From JAODBQ01 sp038213195 (GTDB lineage Bacteria > Actinomycetota > Acidimicrobiia > Acidimicrobiales > Ilumatobacteraceae), in the NCBI GenBank assembly GCA_038213195.1, contig JBBQTN010000105.1, forward strand, positions 1-17,294: a stretch of DNA of 17,294 nt, written 5' to 3'. A program made the translations under genes and the position numbers. Shown here piece by piece: positions 7,234-14,974 of this stretch (position 1 is its first letter; each line of letters starts with the position of its first letter). The notes beneath the pieces were generated by a model that saw only the letters and a list, made by a program, of their open reading frames with translations, made no database searches and was not told the DNA's origin.

Positions 7234-7623
7234 TCAGCTCGCTTCGAGCGTCACCCAGAGCATCACGGGATCGCTGTCGGCGACCGCGAACGTGAGCATC
7301 CGGCCGTCGGCGGCATCGAGCTCGACGAGTGCACCATCGACTTGGCGTTCGCGCTTGATGAAGAAGAACAAGATCCCGATCAGGAGGACCAGGCTGAGCG
7401 CACCGATCAACGTCGCCCAGGACGGGCGGTACGTCTCGGTGGTAGAGGTCGGCGAGACGTGCACCCGCGCCACCGGCATCACCGTTGACCCGATCCGCCA
7501 CGTGTCGTCGGACTCTCGGGAGAACTCGGCGTCGACGCCGGGAGCGGTCCCGGCGATGTCGTCGCGCACCACCCGCCCGTGCAGGGTGATCGGGGGGCAT
7601 CTCCGCGCTGTCATCGTGTCCAC
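7234..7623 (-). CDS. Single-pass membrane protein of unknown function
   Basis: The 129-aa frame has one strong transmembrane helix at about 69-89 (WATLIGALSLVLLIGILFFF) flanked by KRER on the C-terminal side. The basic flank places the roughly 40-residue tail inside and the 68-residue N-terminal domain outside by the positive-inside rule. I chose the GTG at 7623 because AGAGGA sits 7 nt upstream (plus 7631-7636); an ATG at 7644 lies before that site and an ATG at 7614 is too far from it. Family not recognised. It lies 142 nt upstream of the acyl-CoA synthetase on the same strand and diverges from the P450, and nothing in the context fixes a role. Confidence 0.7.
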   Translation of the reverse strand: MDTMTARRCPPITLHGRVVRDDIAGTAPGVDAEFSRESDDTWRIGSTVMPVARVHVSPTSTTETYRPSWATLIGALSLVLLIGILFFFIKRERQVDGALVELDAADGRMLTFAVADSDPVMLWVTLEAS

Positions 7624-7766
7624 GAATGGTTCCTCTCGAGCCACCCCTTCGACGACCGAACCTGTCGGCCGATCCGCGGTGATGTCCTGTCATCGGCGGG
7701 TGGAGGCCGGCCTTGAGCGCGCATTCGGGTGGTCCGCCGGTGGGGAGAGCAGGATCGTGCCAGCGG

Positions 7767-7772
7767 TAGGGT
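7767..7772 (+). promoter_or_regulatory. Possible -10 element upstream of the P450 gene
   Basis: TAGGGT fits the TAnnnT form of actinobacterial housekeeping -10 boxes and lies 39 nt before the GTG start, in the 188-nt divergent region. No convincing -35 hexamer is placed at the right distance, so this is a weak guess. Confidence 0.22.
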
Positions 7773-7811
7773 GCGGCTGCGTCGATGACGCGCGAGTGAA
7801 CGGGGAGTCAC

Positions 7812-9089
7812 GTGCCGCCTGCCGAAGCCATCACCGTGGACGACATCCAGCTCGGGACCGAGGGCTTCTGGATGCTGCCGCTCGACGAGCGCGACCGGGC
7901 GTTCGCCGCGCTGCGCGAACGCTGCCCGATCAGCTTCCATCCCGAGCTCGAGGTGCTCGCGGGGTCGCCGGAGGGCCCCGGGTTCTGGTCGCTCACCCGC
8001 TACGAGGACGTGCGCTCGGTGAACCGACGGCCTGGCATCTTCAGCTCGTCGGGCGGGATCACGCTGAGCGAGACGGCGCCGGAGACCATGGAGTTCTTCG
8101 GGTCGATGATCGTGCTCGACGATCCCCGGCACGCGAAGTTGCGGCTGCTCGTGCAGAAGGGGTTCACGCCGAAGACGGTGGCCGCGATCGAGCAGAGCGT
8201 CCGCACCCGCGCCCGCGCCCTGATGGCCCAGGCTGCGGACATGGGCTCGTGCGACTTCGTCGAGAACTTCGCCTCGCCGCTGCCGCTGCAGGTGATCTGC
8301 GACATGCTCGGGGTGCCCGGCGAGGACGAGAAGCAGATCTTCGACTGGACGAACATCATCCTCGGCGCCGGAGATCCCGACTTCGGCGGCTCGTTCGAGG
8401 CGCTGCTCGACGGCGCCATGCGGATGTACGACTACGCCCAGGCGCTCGGGCAGGAACGTCTGGACCACCCCGGTGAGGATCTCGTCTCGATCCTCATGCA
8501 CGCCGACGTCGACGGCCAACGGCTGACCCCTGCGGAGTTCGGATCGTTCTTCATCCTCCTCGCCGTGGCCGGCAACGAGACGACCCGCAACGCGATCAGC
8601 TGGGGGATGAAGATGCTCACCGAGCACCCGGATCAGCTCCGCGACTGGCAGTCCAACCCGACCGGCCTGTCGCCGAACGCGGTCGAGGAGATCGTCCGCT
8701 GGGCCAGCCCGGTCATCCACATGCGCCGGCTCGCGCTCGAGGACACCCGGATCGGCGACGTCGACATCGCCGCCGGCGACAAGGTGGTGATGTGGTACTG
8801 GTCCGCGAACCGTGACGAGGCGGTGTTCCCCAACGGCCACGCGTTCGACCTGCGCCGCGCCAACGCCAAGGAGCAGGCGGGCTACGGCGGCGGCGGGCCG
8901 CACTTCTGCCTCGGCGCGAACCTCGCCCGCCGCGAGATCACGGTGATGTTCGAAGAGCTGTTCCGGTGGTTCCCCGATCTGCGCATCACCAGCGAGCCGG
9001 CCCGCCTGCTCTCGCCGTTCATCAACGGGATCAAGCGGATGAGTTGCGAGTTCACGCCGGCCGCGGTGACACTCGATCTCGACCGCTGA
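7812..9089 (+). CDS. Cytochrome P450 (CYP124/CYP125/CYP142-like)
   Basis: This 425-aa bacterial class I P450 is complete. It has the I-helix oxygen-activation motif AGNETT (253-258), the K-helix ExxR (E293 to R296 in EEIVRW) and the haem-binding loop YGGGGPHFCLGANLAR (358-373) with thiolate ligand Cys366. The HMRRLALEDTRIG segment (303-315) and YWSANRDEAVFP (329-340) are typical of the actinobacterial CYP124/125/142 clade, known for terminal hydroxylation of sterol and isoprenoid side chains. The start is GTG with GGGGAG at 7802-7807. No ferredoxin or ferredoxin reductase is encoded in the window, so it must use partners elsewhere. A lipid or steroid substrate is an inference from subfamily resemblance only. 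Confidence 0.95.
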   Translation: MPPAEAITVDDIQLGTEGFWMLPLDERDRAFAALRERCPISFHPELEVLAGSPEGPGFWSLTRYEDVRSVNRRPGIFSSSGGITLSETAPETMEFFGSMIVLDDPRHAKLRLLVQKGFTPKTVAAIEQSVRTRARALMAQAADMGSCDFVENFASPLPLQVICDMLGVPGEDEKQIFDWTNIILGAGDPDFGGSFEALLDGAMRMYDYAQALGQERLDHPGEDLVSILMHADVDGQRLTPAEFGSFFILLAVAGNETTRNAISWGMKMLTEHPDQLRDWQSNPTGLSPNAVEEIVRWASPVIHMRRLALEDTRIGDVDIAAGDKVVMWYWSANRDEAVFPNGHAFDLRRANAKEQAGYGGGGPHFCLGANLARREITVMFEELFRWFPDLRITSEPARLLSPFINGIKRMSCEFTPAAVTLDLDR

Positions 9090-9108
9090 TCTCGCTCCTT
9101 TGCCCGTA

Positions 9109-9114
9109 TTGACA
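9109..9114 (+). promoter_or_regulatory. Perfect -35-like hexamer TTGACA upstream of the 636-aa gene
   Basis: TTGACA lies 80 nt before the GTG at 9195, in the gap after the P450 gene. Three ATCTG copies follow (9121, 9127, 9136), but no hexamer at 16-18 nt spacing matches a good -10. It suggests that the downstream gene has its own promoter rather than being only co-transcribed with the P450. Confidence 0.3.
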
Positions 9115-9194
9115 TCGCTCATCTGTATCTGCGCCATCTGATCCGACTCTGGGTGGCGGCGTGAATTCGCGCGTCAGGACAAGAGGAGAATCCG

Positions 9195-11105
9195 GTGGTC
9201 ACACGCACCCGCAAGAGTCCGAACAATAGCGGCGAGGACGTCGTCATCGCCCCGGGCGGGCCACGCAAGCGTGCCTCGATCCAACACGTCAAGCCGGGGG
9301 AGACGGTGGTCGAGGACGCCGGCGGGCACCAGCACGTCGCCGCCGCCGAACCACCCCGCGCCGCTGCAGCTGCCTCCGCCGGCACCACCGAGGCAGCCGT
9401 GGACGACTACGTCGCGACGCCCGGCGGGTTCCGCCCCCGGTCGATGGTCCACCTCATCACCGACGGCGCTGTGATCGATGCCACCGATCATCAGCTGCGC
9501 AGCCTGCACGTGAACGGCTCGACGCTCGCCGAGTTCGGGACGATGCAGATCCACGCGCCCGAACGGCCGCTGCGCCCCGGCAGCATCGGCCGGGTCCCCG
9601 GCGCGGTGGTGCCGGCGTTCGGCGATGGTTGGATCACCTACGCGTCGTGGACGAACAACACCGGGCGCCCGGTTTCCCGGTTCGCGACGAGATGGGTCGT
9701 GCCCCCCGAGCCGACGACGCACTCGAACCAGATCATCTTCCTGTTCAACGGCATCCAGAACTCGACGATGATCTATCAGCCGGTGCTGCAGTGGGGCGTC
9801 TCGGCCGCCGGGGGCGGCCCGTACTGGGCCGTCGCCAGCTGGTACGCGGACGGCCAGACGGGCACCTCGTTCCACTCCAACCTCGTGCGCGTCAACGCCG
9901 GCGACATCCTCGAAGGAGTGATGACGCTGACGGCGCAGAACACGCACGGCTTCAGCTACAACTGCTCGTTCAGCGGGATCAACGGCGCCAGCCTGCCGAT
10001 CCAGAACGTGCAGGAGCTGACGTGGTGCATCGAGACGCTCGAGGCCTATCGCGTCACCCAGATCTCCGACTACCCCGACTGCTTCGAGACGGCGATGACA
10101 GCGATCGACATCGAGGTCGGCGGGAACACCCACCCCGCGCTGGCATGGACCGCAGTGGACCGGGTCACCGACACCGGCCAGCACACCGTGGTCGCCAGCA
10201 ACTCGTCGACGGCCGGTGAGGTCGACCTGTGCTACAGCGCAGAACCCGTCTACCGCGCCCAGGGGCTCGCGTGGTACGGCGGCAAGCTCTACGCCGCCTG
10301 GAAGGGGATCAGCGACGACGACCGCCTGTTCTTCTCGTCGTACGGTCGCTCATGGGCTGCGCAGCAGACGATCGCCGGCAACACCAGGACCGCTGCCTCC
10401 CTGGCGACCTACAGCGGCAAGTTGTGGGCCGCCTGGAAAGGGATGCACGGTGACCAGCGGCTGTTCTACTCGTCGTCGAACGGCGTCACCTGGGCTACCC
10501 AGAAGGTGATCCCGGGCGTCGCCAGCCGTGTCGGTCCGAGCCTCGCCGAGTACAACGGCAAGCTCTACGCGGCGTGGCGCGGCATGGACAGCGACCAGGC
10601 GATCTGGTACTCGTCGTTCAACGGGTCGAGCTGGTCGGCGCAGCGGACGATCCCCGGCGTCGCCAGCCTCTTCGGGCCGTCGCTGGCCCAGTACAACGGT
10701 CGCCTGTACGCCGCCTGGAAGGGGATGAACAACGACCAGGCGATCTGGTGGTCGTCGTTCGACGGCACCTCGTGGCGCCCGCAGCGCACGATCCCCGGCG
10801 TCGCCAGCAGCGTCGGCCCCTCGCTCGCCGAGTGCAACGGCCGGCTGTACGCCGCCTGGAAGGGGATGGGCGACGACCAGGCGATCTACTGGTCGACGTT
10901 CGACGGGACGAGCTGGGCGCCCCAGCAGGGCATCCCCGCCGTGGCCACCAGCGTCGGGCCGGTGATCGCGTTCTTCAACTCGAAGATCGCGGCGATGTGG
11001 AAGGGGATGAACAACGATGAGCGCCTCTTCTACTCGTTCTTCGACGGCCACACCTGGACGCCGCAGGCGATCCTCCCCGGCGACACAGGACCCGACCTCG
11101 ACTGA
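9195..11105 (+). CDS. G1 glutamic-peptidase-like domain fused to a six-repeat propeller/lectin-like domain
   Basis: This 636-aa protein has a GTG start with AGGAG at 9184-9188. Residues 1-70 are basic then Ala/Pro-rich and look disordered; no signal peptide is visible. Residues about 140-345 form a beta-rich domain recalling the eqolisin (G1) fold, including IIFLFNGIQ (180-188), QPVLQWG (195-201), YWAVASWY (210-217) and QELTWCIETLEAY (273-285). Gln199 and Glu280 fall where the G1 catalytic Gln/Glu dyad would. Residues 357-636 are six tandem repeats of about 47 residues with consensus SLA-YNGKLYAAWKGM--D--I-YSSFDGTSW-PQ-TIPGVAS-VGP, like sialidase or carbohydrate-binding beta-propellers. A secreted or surface-acting carbohydrate-targeted hydrolase or lectin is plausible, but export without a signal peptide would need another route. 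The domain call is by motif; catalytic activity is not proven. Confidence 0.85.
   Translation: MVTRTRKSPNNSGEDVVIAPGGPRKRASIQHVKPGETVVEDAGGHQHVAAAEPPRAAAAASAGTTEAAVDDYVATPGGFRPRSMVHLITDGAVIDATDHQLRSLHVNGSTLAEFGTMQIHAPERPLRPGSIGRVPGAVVPAFGDGWITYASWTNNTGRPVSRFATRWVVPPEPTTHSNQIIFLFNGIQNSTMIYQPVLQWGVSAAGGGPYWAVASWYADGQTGTSFHSNLVRVNAGDILEGVMTLTAQNTHGFSYNCSFSGINGASLPIQNVQELTWCIETLEAYRVTQISDYPDCFETAMTAIDIEVGGNTHPALAWTAVDRVTDTGQHTVVASNSSTAGEVDLCYSAEPVYRAQGLAWYGGKLYAAWKGISDDDRLFFSSYGRSWAAQQTIAGNTRTAASLATYSGKLWAAWKGMHGDQRLFYSSSNGVTWATQKVIPGVASRVGPSLAEYNGKLYAAWRGMDSDQAIWYSSFNGSSWSAQRTIPGVASLFGPSLAQYNGRLYAAWKGMNNDQAIWWSSFDGTSWRPQRTIPGVASSVGPSLAECNGRLYAAWKGMGDDQAIYWSTFDGTSWAPQQGIPAVATSVGPVIAFFNSKIAAMWKGMNNDERLFYSFFDGHTWTPQAILPGDTGPDLD
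10263..11102 (+). repeat. Six in-frame tandem repeats of about 141 bp (propeller blades)
   Basis: Repeat units begin at 10263, 10398, 10539, 10680, 10821 and 10962. The first is 135 bp and the other five are exactly 141 bp (47 codons), the last ending at the final sense codon. Units three to five are closest: a run encoding LYAAWKGM and another encoding TIPGVAS recur almost unchanged, while the last unit is the most diverged. The exact period without indels suggests structural constraint or recent duplication. Confidence 0.9.
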
Positions 11106-11120
11106 GGGCCGTCCGGAACC

Positions 11121-11154
11121 CGATCACCGGCACGCGCAGCGCTGCCGGTGATCG
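11121..11154. terminator. Bidirectional hairpin terminator candidate
   Basis: CGATCACCGGCA (11121-11132) and TGCCGGTGATCG (11143-11154) form a perfect 12-bp stem with a 10-nt loop. It lies between the stop of the 636-aa gene and the convergent lactonase gene, and GGAACC flanks both arms. There is no long T-run, as is usual for actinobacterial hairpin terminators. Confidence 0.65.
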
Positions 11155-11192
11155 GAACCCGGCGACGGATCGACGAGCGGCCGTGTCCGGGG

Positions 11193-12023
11193 TCAGACCC
11201 GGGCCGCGGCGACAACACAACCCGGCACGTCGGCACGGGTCCGGTAGATCGTGCCGCCACGGTCCGGGTCGGCGGTGTTGTCGCCGGTGACGATGTACAT
11301 GTCGCGCCGGTCGGCGCCGCCGAAGCACACGCTGGTGACCATCCGCGCCGGGACCTCGACGCGGGCGACCTCGGTCCCGTCCGGGGCGAAGCCGCGCGCC
11401 GCGCCCGACCCTGACACGTCCGCCAGCCAGACGGTGCCGGACTCGTCGACGGCGAGACCGTCGGGCGAGACGTCCTCGACGCCCACGAACAGCCGGCGAC
11501 CGCTGACGGCGCCATCGTCGTAGTCGTGGGCCCAGACGCCACGCCTGGTGTCGGAGTGGTAGAGCACCGTGCCGTCGGGCGAGAGCCCGATGCCGTTGGT
11601 CAGCGCCACGTCGCCGTAGATCTCGGTCGCATCGCCCTCGGCGTCGATCCGCCAGCACTCCCCTGCCGTGCGCGGCCCGTCCGTGGCGAACGGGTCCGAA
11701 CGCATCGTGCCGCAGATCACCCGACCCTTCGCGTCGACGAACAAGTCGTTGAGACCCGGTGCGTCGGGGGCGAACACGATCCGCGTCTCCCCGTCGCGCA
11801 CATGGCAGATGTTCCGGCCGGAGATCACCAGCCCGCCGTCGGCGTGGAAGGAGATGCCGCCGACGCCGCGACGCTTCGGCACCACCGTCTCGATCGCGCC
11901 GTCGGGGCTGCGCCGGTACACCCCGCCCTTGTGCACGTCCGAGAAGTACAGGTTGCCCCGGTCGTCGGCGCGCGGCCCCTCGACCAGTCCGTATCCCCAC
12001 GCCAGCGTCTCGACATCAGCCAT
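11193..12023 (-). CDS. SMP-30/gluconolactonase/LRE-family protein
   Basis: This 276-aa six-bladed propeller hydrolase has the divalent-metal ligands of the SMP-30 family in order: Glu15 in LVEGP, Asn92 in LNDLFVD, Asn143 in LTNGIGLSPDG and Asp188 in SPDGL. Blade-type DGLAVDESGTVWLAD is at 188-202. Such enzymes hydrolyse sugar or other lactones in the cytosol; the lactone here is unknown. I chose ATG 12023, which has a GGGGAAGGGG tract about 10 nt upstream and leaves a normal family N-terminus. The frame is open to 12212, but that extension is basic and low-complexity and overlaps the divergent promoter region. It is transcribed alone, between the hairpin at 11121-11154 and the divergent ATPase unit. 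Confidence 0.92.
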   Translation of the reverse strand: MADVETLAWGYGLVEGPRADDRGNLYFSDVHKGGVYRRSPDGAIETVVPKRRGVGGISFHADGGLVISGRNICHVRDGETRIVFAPDAPGLNDLFVDAKGRVICGTMRSDPFATDGPRTAGECWRIDAEGDATEIYGDVALTNGIGLSPDGTVLYHSDTRRGVWAHDYDDGAVSGRRLFVGVEDVSPDGLAVDESGTVWLADVSGSGAARGFAPDGTEVARVEVPARMVTSVCFGGADRRDMYIVTGDNTADPDRGGTIYRTRADVPGCVVAAARV

Positions 12024-12137
12024 CGTTCGTGTACCCCTTCCCCGGCAGGCAGAGTAGCCAGGCGATCCGCGGGCGGCCGCAGCTGAGCCCGTCGACCGAG
12101 CATGCGTCCTGACCGCTCCTCCCCCGGACGGGTGCAT

Positions 12138-12266
12138 ATGATCTGCGACGCCTGGAGCGCTCCCGCGCGACAGGTGGTCGTGGCGATCGACATCGCCGGG
12201 AGGGCGGAGCACGTCGACGTCGTGACAACGCCAGCACGCAGCGCCGGCTCGGTCGAGGCGCAGTGA
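12138..12266 (+). CDS. Possible 42-aa leader peptide/small protein coupled to the P-type ATPase
   Basis: An ATG at 12138 opens 42 codons that end in TGA at 12264-12266, overlapping the GTG start of the ATPase (12263) in a GTGA arrangement typical of translational coupling. Counting by hand, G or C occupies 30, 23 and 37 of the 42 first, second and third codon positions, the pattern expected of real genes in this genome. The frame is open back to 12087, so ATG 12102 (54 aa) or GTG 12132 are alternative starts. No start has a strong ribosome-binding site. The product has a short hydrophobic VVVAIDIAG stretch and no recognised family. TATGAT at 12137-12142 could instead be a -10 box. Confidence 0.4.
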   Translation: MICDAWSAPARQVVVAIDIAGRAEHVDVVTTPARSAGSVEAQ

Positions 12267-14974
12267 GCGCGCAGCGCGTCGCCGAGCCTGGCGGCTGGAC
12301 CCTCGAGCGCGCGGCGCGGGTGCCGGCCGACGAGGTGCTGGAGGCGCTCGGATCGAACGCCGCAGGGCTCACCGCCGCCGAGGCGTCACGGCGGCTCGAC
12401 TCGGTCGGGCCGAACGTGCTGGCGACGCGCCGCGTCACCGCAGCCGGCGTGCTGTTCCGACAGCTGCGCAACCCGCTGCTGTTGCTCCTGCTGGCGGCGG
12501 CCGGCGTGTCGGCGGCGACCGGCGACGTCACCGACGGCGGGATCATCGCCGCGATCGTGGTGTTGAGCGTCGGGCTCGGCTTCGTCAACGAGTACCGCTC
12601 CGAACTCGCCGTCAATGCGCTGCACTCGAACATCACCCACCACGCCGACGCGCACCGCGATGGCAACCTGTCCAGCATCGACGTGCGCGGCCTCGTGCCC
12701 GGCGATGTGGTCGACATCGGCGTCGGCGACCTCGTCCCTGCCGACATGCGCCTGATGGTCGCCAACCAGCTGGAGTGCGACGAGGCGATCCTCACCGGCG
12801 AATCGGCGACGGCGGCCAAATCGGTCGAGCCGTCCTCCAGCGATTCGAGGGTCGACCTCAGCTCGTGCGTGTTCATGGGCACCGTCGTCCACCAGGGCTC
12901 CGGGCGCGGTGTCGTCGTGTCGACGGGTGCCAGCTCGGCGTTCGGCAAGATCGCCACCGGGCTCAACGAACGCCAGGCGGACACCGCGTTCCAGGTCGGC
13001 CTGCGCGGCTTCTCGCGGTTCCTCGTCGGCGTCGCCGGAGTGCTGACGGTGTCGATCTTCGTGATCAACGTCGTCCTCTCCCGTCCACTGATCGAGTCGC
13101 TGCTGTTCTCGCTGGCGATCGCCATCGGGATCACGCCGCAGCTGCTGCCGGCGATCGTCAGCGTCAGCCTGTCGGCCGGTTCCCGCGATCTCGCCAGACG
13201 CAAGGTGCTGGTCAAGCGCCTCGTCGTGATCGAGGACCTCGGCAACATCCAGGTGCTGTTCACCGACAAGACGGGCACGCTGACCGAGGGCACGATCACC
13301 TTCGACGCATCGCTCGGTCCGGACGGGAGGCCGTCGACGGACCCGCTGCTGCTCGGCCTGGTGTGCAACGAGTCGACGATGACCGCAGCGGGAGCGGTCG
13401 GCGGCAACGGCCTCGACCGCGCCCTGTGGGACGCACCGCAGCCGGCCGGGCTCGTCGACGGCCGGAACGGTCCCGGCGGGTACCAGCGGGTCGGGTTGGT
13501 GCCGTTCGACCACGTCCGCCAGCTGATCTCGGTCGTCGTCACCGCGCCGGACGGGTCGACGCGACTGGTCGCCAAGGGCGCGCCGGAGGCGATCCTGGCG
13601 CGGTGCGTCGACGTCCCGACCGGCGCAGCGGCGGTCCTCGACCGGCTGTTCGGTGAAGGAGCGCGGGTCGTGGCCGTCGCCGGCCGCGATGCGCCCGGTT
13701 TGACCACTGCGACAGCAGCGGAGGAGCACGACCTGTCGCTGATCGGGTTCCTGACGTTCGTCGACCGGCCGAAGCGCGACGCGGGCGAGGCGATCGAGCG
13801 GCTGCACGGGCTGGGCATCGATGTCAAGATCATCACCGGCGACAACGGGGCCGTCGCCGACAAGGTCTGCCGCGACATCGGCGTCGAGGTCGCCGGCACC
13901 CTGACCGGCGCGGACCTCGACAAGCTCGACGACGACGCGCTCGCCGCAGCGATCCCGCACACCACCGTGTTCGCCCGAGTCAGCCCGGATCAGAAGTCGC
14001 GGATCGTCAAGATCGCCCGGCGCGATGGCGTCGACGTCGGCTTCCTCGGTGACGGGGTCAACGACGCCGTCGCCCTCCACGCCGCCGACGTCGGCATCTC
14101 GGTGCAGACCGCCAGCGACGTCGCCAAGGACGCCGCCGACATCGTGCTGCTCGACAAGGACCTCGGCGTGCTCGCCGACGGTGTCGCCGAGGGACGGCGG
14201 ATCTTCGCCAACACGCTGAAGTACGTGCTGATGGCGACATCGTCGAACTTCGGCAACATGTTCAGCGCCGCGGGGGCCTCGCTGTTCCTCGGGTTCCTGC
14301 CGATGCTCCCGTCGCAGATCCTGCTCAACAACCTGCTCTACGACGTCGGTCAGCTGGCCATCCCCACCGACCGCGTCGATCCCGAAGTCGTCGCCCGCCC
14401 GGCGGCGTGGGACATCGCCTTCGTGCGCCGGTTCATGTCGGTGTTCGGTCCGATCAGCTCGATCTTCGACTTCATGACGTTCTTCGTGATGCTCAAGCTG
14501 CTGCACGCCAACCACAGCGAGTTCCGCAGCGGTTGGTTCGTCGAGTCGCTCGCCACCCAGACCCTCGTCGTGTTCCTGATCCGCACGCGACGAGTCCCGT
14601 TCTTCCGCAGCCGGCCGAGCCGGACGATGCTGGTCACCCCGGTCGCGTGCGCCGCGATCGGGGCCGTGCTGCCGTTCTCCCCACTCGCCCACCTGCTCGG
14701 CTTCACCAGCCTGCCGATGCGGTTCTTCTTCATCCTCGCCGCGATGGTGCTCGCCTACCTCGTGCTCGTCGAGTTCGCCAAGCACCTGTTCTACCGATAC
14801 CAGCCCCACCCGCTGGCGACCCCGCCGACCGCGACCCGGCGCCACCAACGGCGGATCGCCCGGCGCGCCAGCCGGTTCCACATCGCGGCCGTCGGACACC
14901 TTCCCCACGGAGCGGGATCGGCACGGCCGGTGCCACGGGCCACCGCCGTCAGCGGAGGATCAGCACCACGATGA
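12263..14974 (+). CDS. mgtA: MgtA-like (P3B) magnesium-translocating P-type ATPase
   Basis: This 903-aa P-type ATPase has LTGES (177-181, actuator), the phosphorylation site DKTGT (335-339, Asp335), KGAPE (438-442, nucleotide binding), TGDN (525-528) and the hinge GDGVND (596-601). About ten membrane helices are arranged 2+2+6. The stretch SSNFGNMFS (660-668) with FLPMLPSQILLNNLLYD (678-694) matches Mg2+ importers of the MgtA/MgtB type. The helix-4 motif is GITPQLLP (289-296) rather than the enterobacterial TPEMLP, as in a sister subgroup, so ion specificity is less certain. GTG 12263 is used, with GAGG at 12255-12258 and a 4-nt overlap with a small upstream ORF. The last 55 or so residues are an Arg/Ala/Pro-rich tail beyond helix 10, unusual for the family. 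The 3' end overlaps an antisense small gene by 26 nt. Confidence 0.94.
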   Translation: MSAQRVAEPGGWTLERAARVPADEVLEALGSNAAGLTAAEASRRLDSVGPNVLATRRVTAAGVLFRQLRNPLLLLLLAAAGVSAATGDVTDGGIIAAIVVLSVGLGFVNEYRSELAVNALHSNITHHADAHRDGNLSSIDVRGLVPGDVVDIGVGDLVPADMRLMVANQLECDEAILTGESATAAKSVEPSSSDSRVDLSSCVFMGTVVHQGSGRGVVVSTGASSAFGKIATGLNERQADTAFQVGLRGFSRFLVGVAGVLTVSIFVINVVLSRPLIESLLFSLAIAIGITPQLLPAIVSVSLSAGSRDLARRKVLVKRLVVIEDLGNIQVLFTDKTGTLTEGTITFDASLGPDGRPSTDPLLLGLVCNESTMTAAGAVGGNGLDRALWDAPQPAGLVDGRNGPGGYQRVGLVPFDHVRQLISVVVTAPDGSTRLVAKGAPEAILARCVDVPTGAAAVLDRLFGEGARVVAVAGRDAPGLTTATAAEEHDLSLIGFLTFVDRPKRDAGEAIERLHGLGIDVKIITGDNGAVADKVCRDIGVEVAGTLTGADLDKLDDDALAAAIPHTTVFARVSPDQKSRIVKIARRDGVDVGFLGDGVNDAVALHAADVGISVQTASDVAKDAADIVLLDKDLGVLADGVAEGRRIFANTLKYVLMATSSNFGNMFSAAGASLFLGFLPMLPSQILLNNLLYDVGQLAIPTDRVDPEVVARPAAWDIAFVRRFMSVFGPISSIFDFMTFFVMLKLLHANHSEFRSGWFVESLATQTLVVFLIRTRRVPFFRSRPSRTMLVTPVACAAIGAVLPFSPLAHLLGFTSLPMRFFFILAAMVLAYLVLVEFAKHLFYRYQPHPLATPPTATRRHQRRIARRASRFHIAAVGHLPHGAGSARPVPRATAVSGGSAPR

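Noticed and set aside
7088..7693. 201-codon minus-strand frame spanning the gap upstream of the acyl-CoA synthetase
   Set aside because: Arg/Asp-rich shadow; the overlapping 129-aa frame has a ribosome-binding site and a clean membrane helix.
10350..11051. Tandem repeats considered as a CRISPR-like or regulatory array
   Set aside because: They are in-frame protein-coding repeats of 47 codons with no constant short repeat/variable spacer pattern.
12024..12212. 63-codon upstream extension of the lactonase frame
   Set aside because: Low-complexity Arg/Ser/Gly sequence; the SMP-30 fold starts near the ATG at 12023.
12386..14908. Very long open frame (840 codons) on the minus strand, and another of 649 codons at 12016-13965, opposite the ATPase
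   Set aside because: They are mirror frames of a high-GC gene; translations are low-complexity in Arg, Asp, Gln and Ser with no motif, while the plus-strand frame has every P-type ATPase signature.
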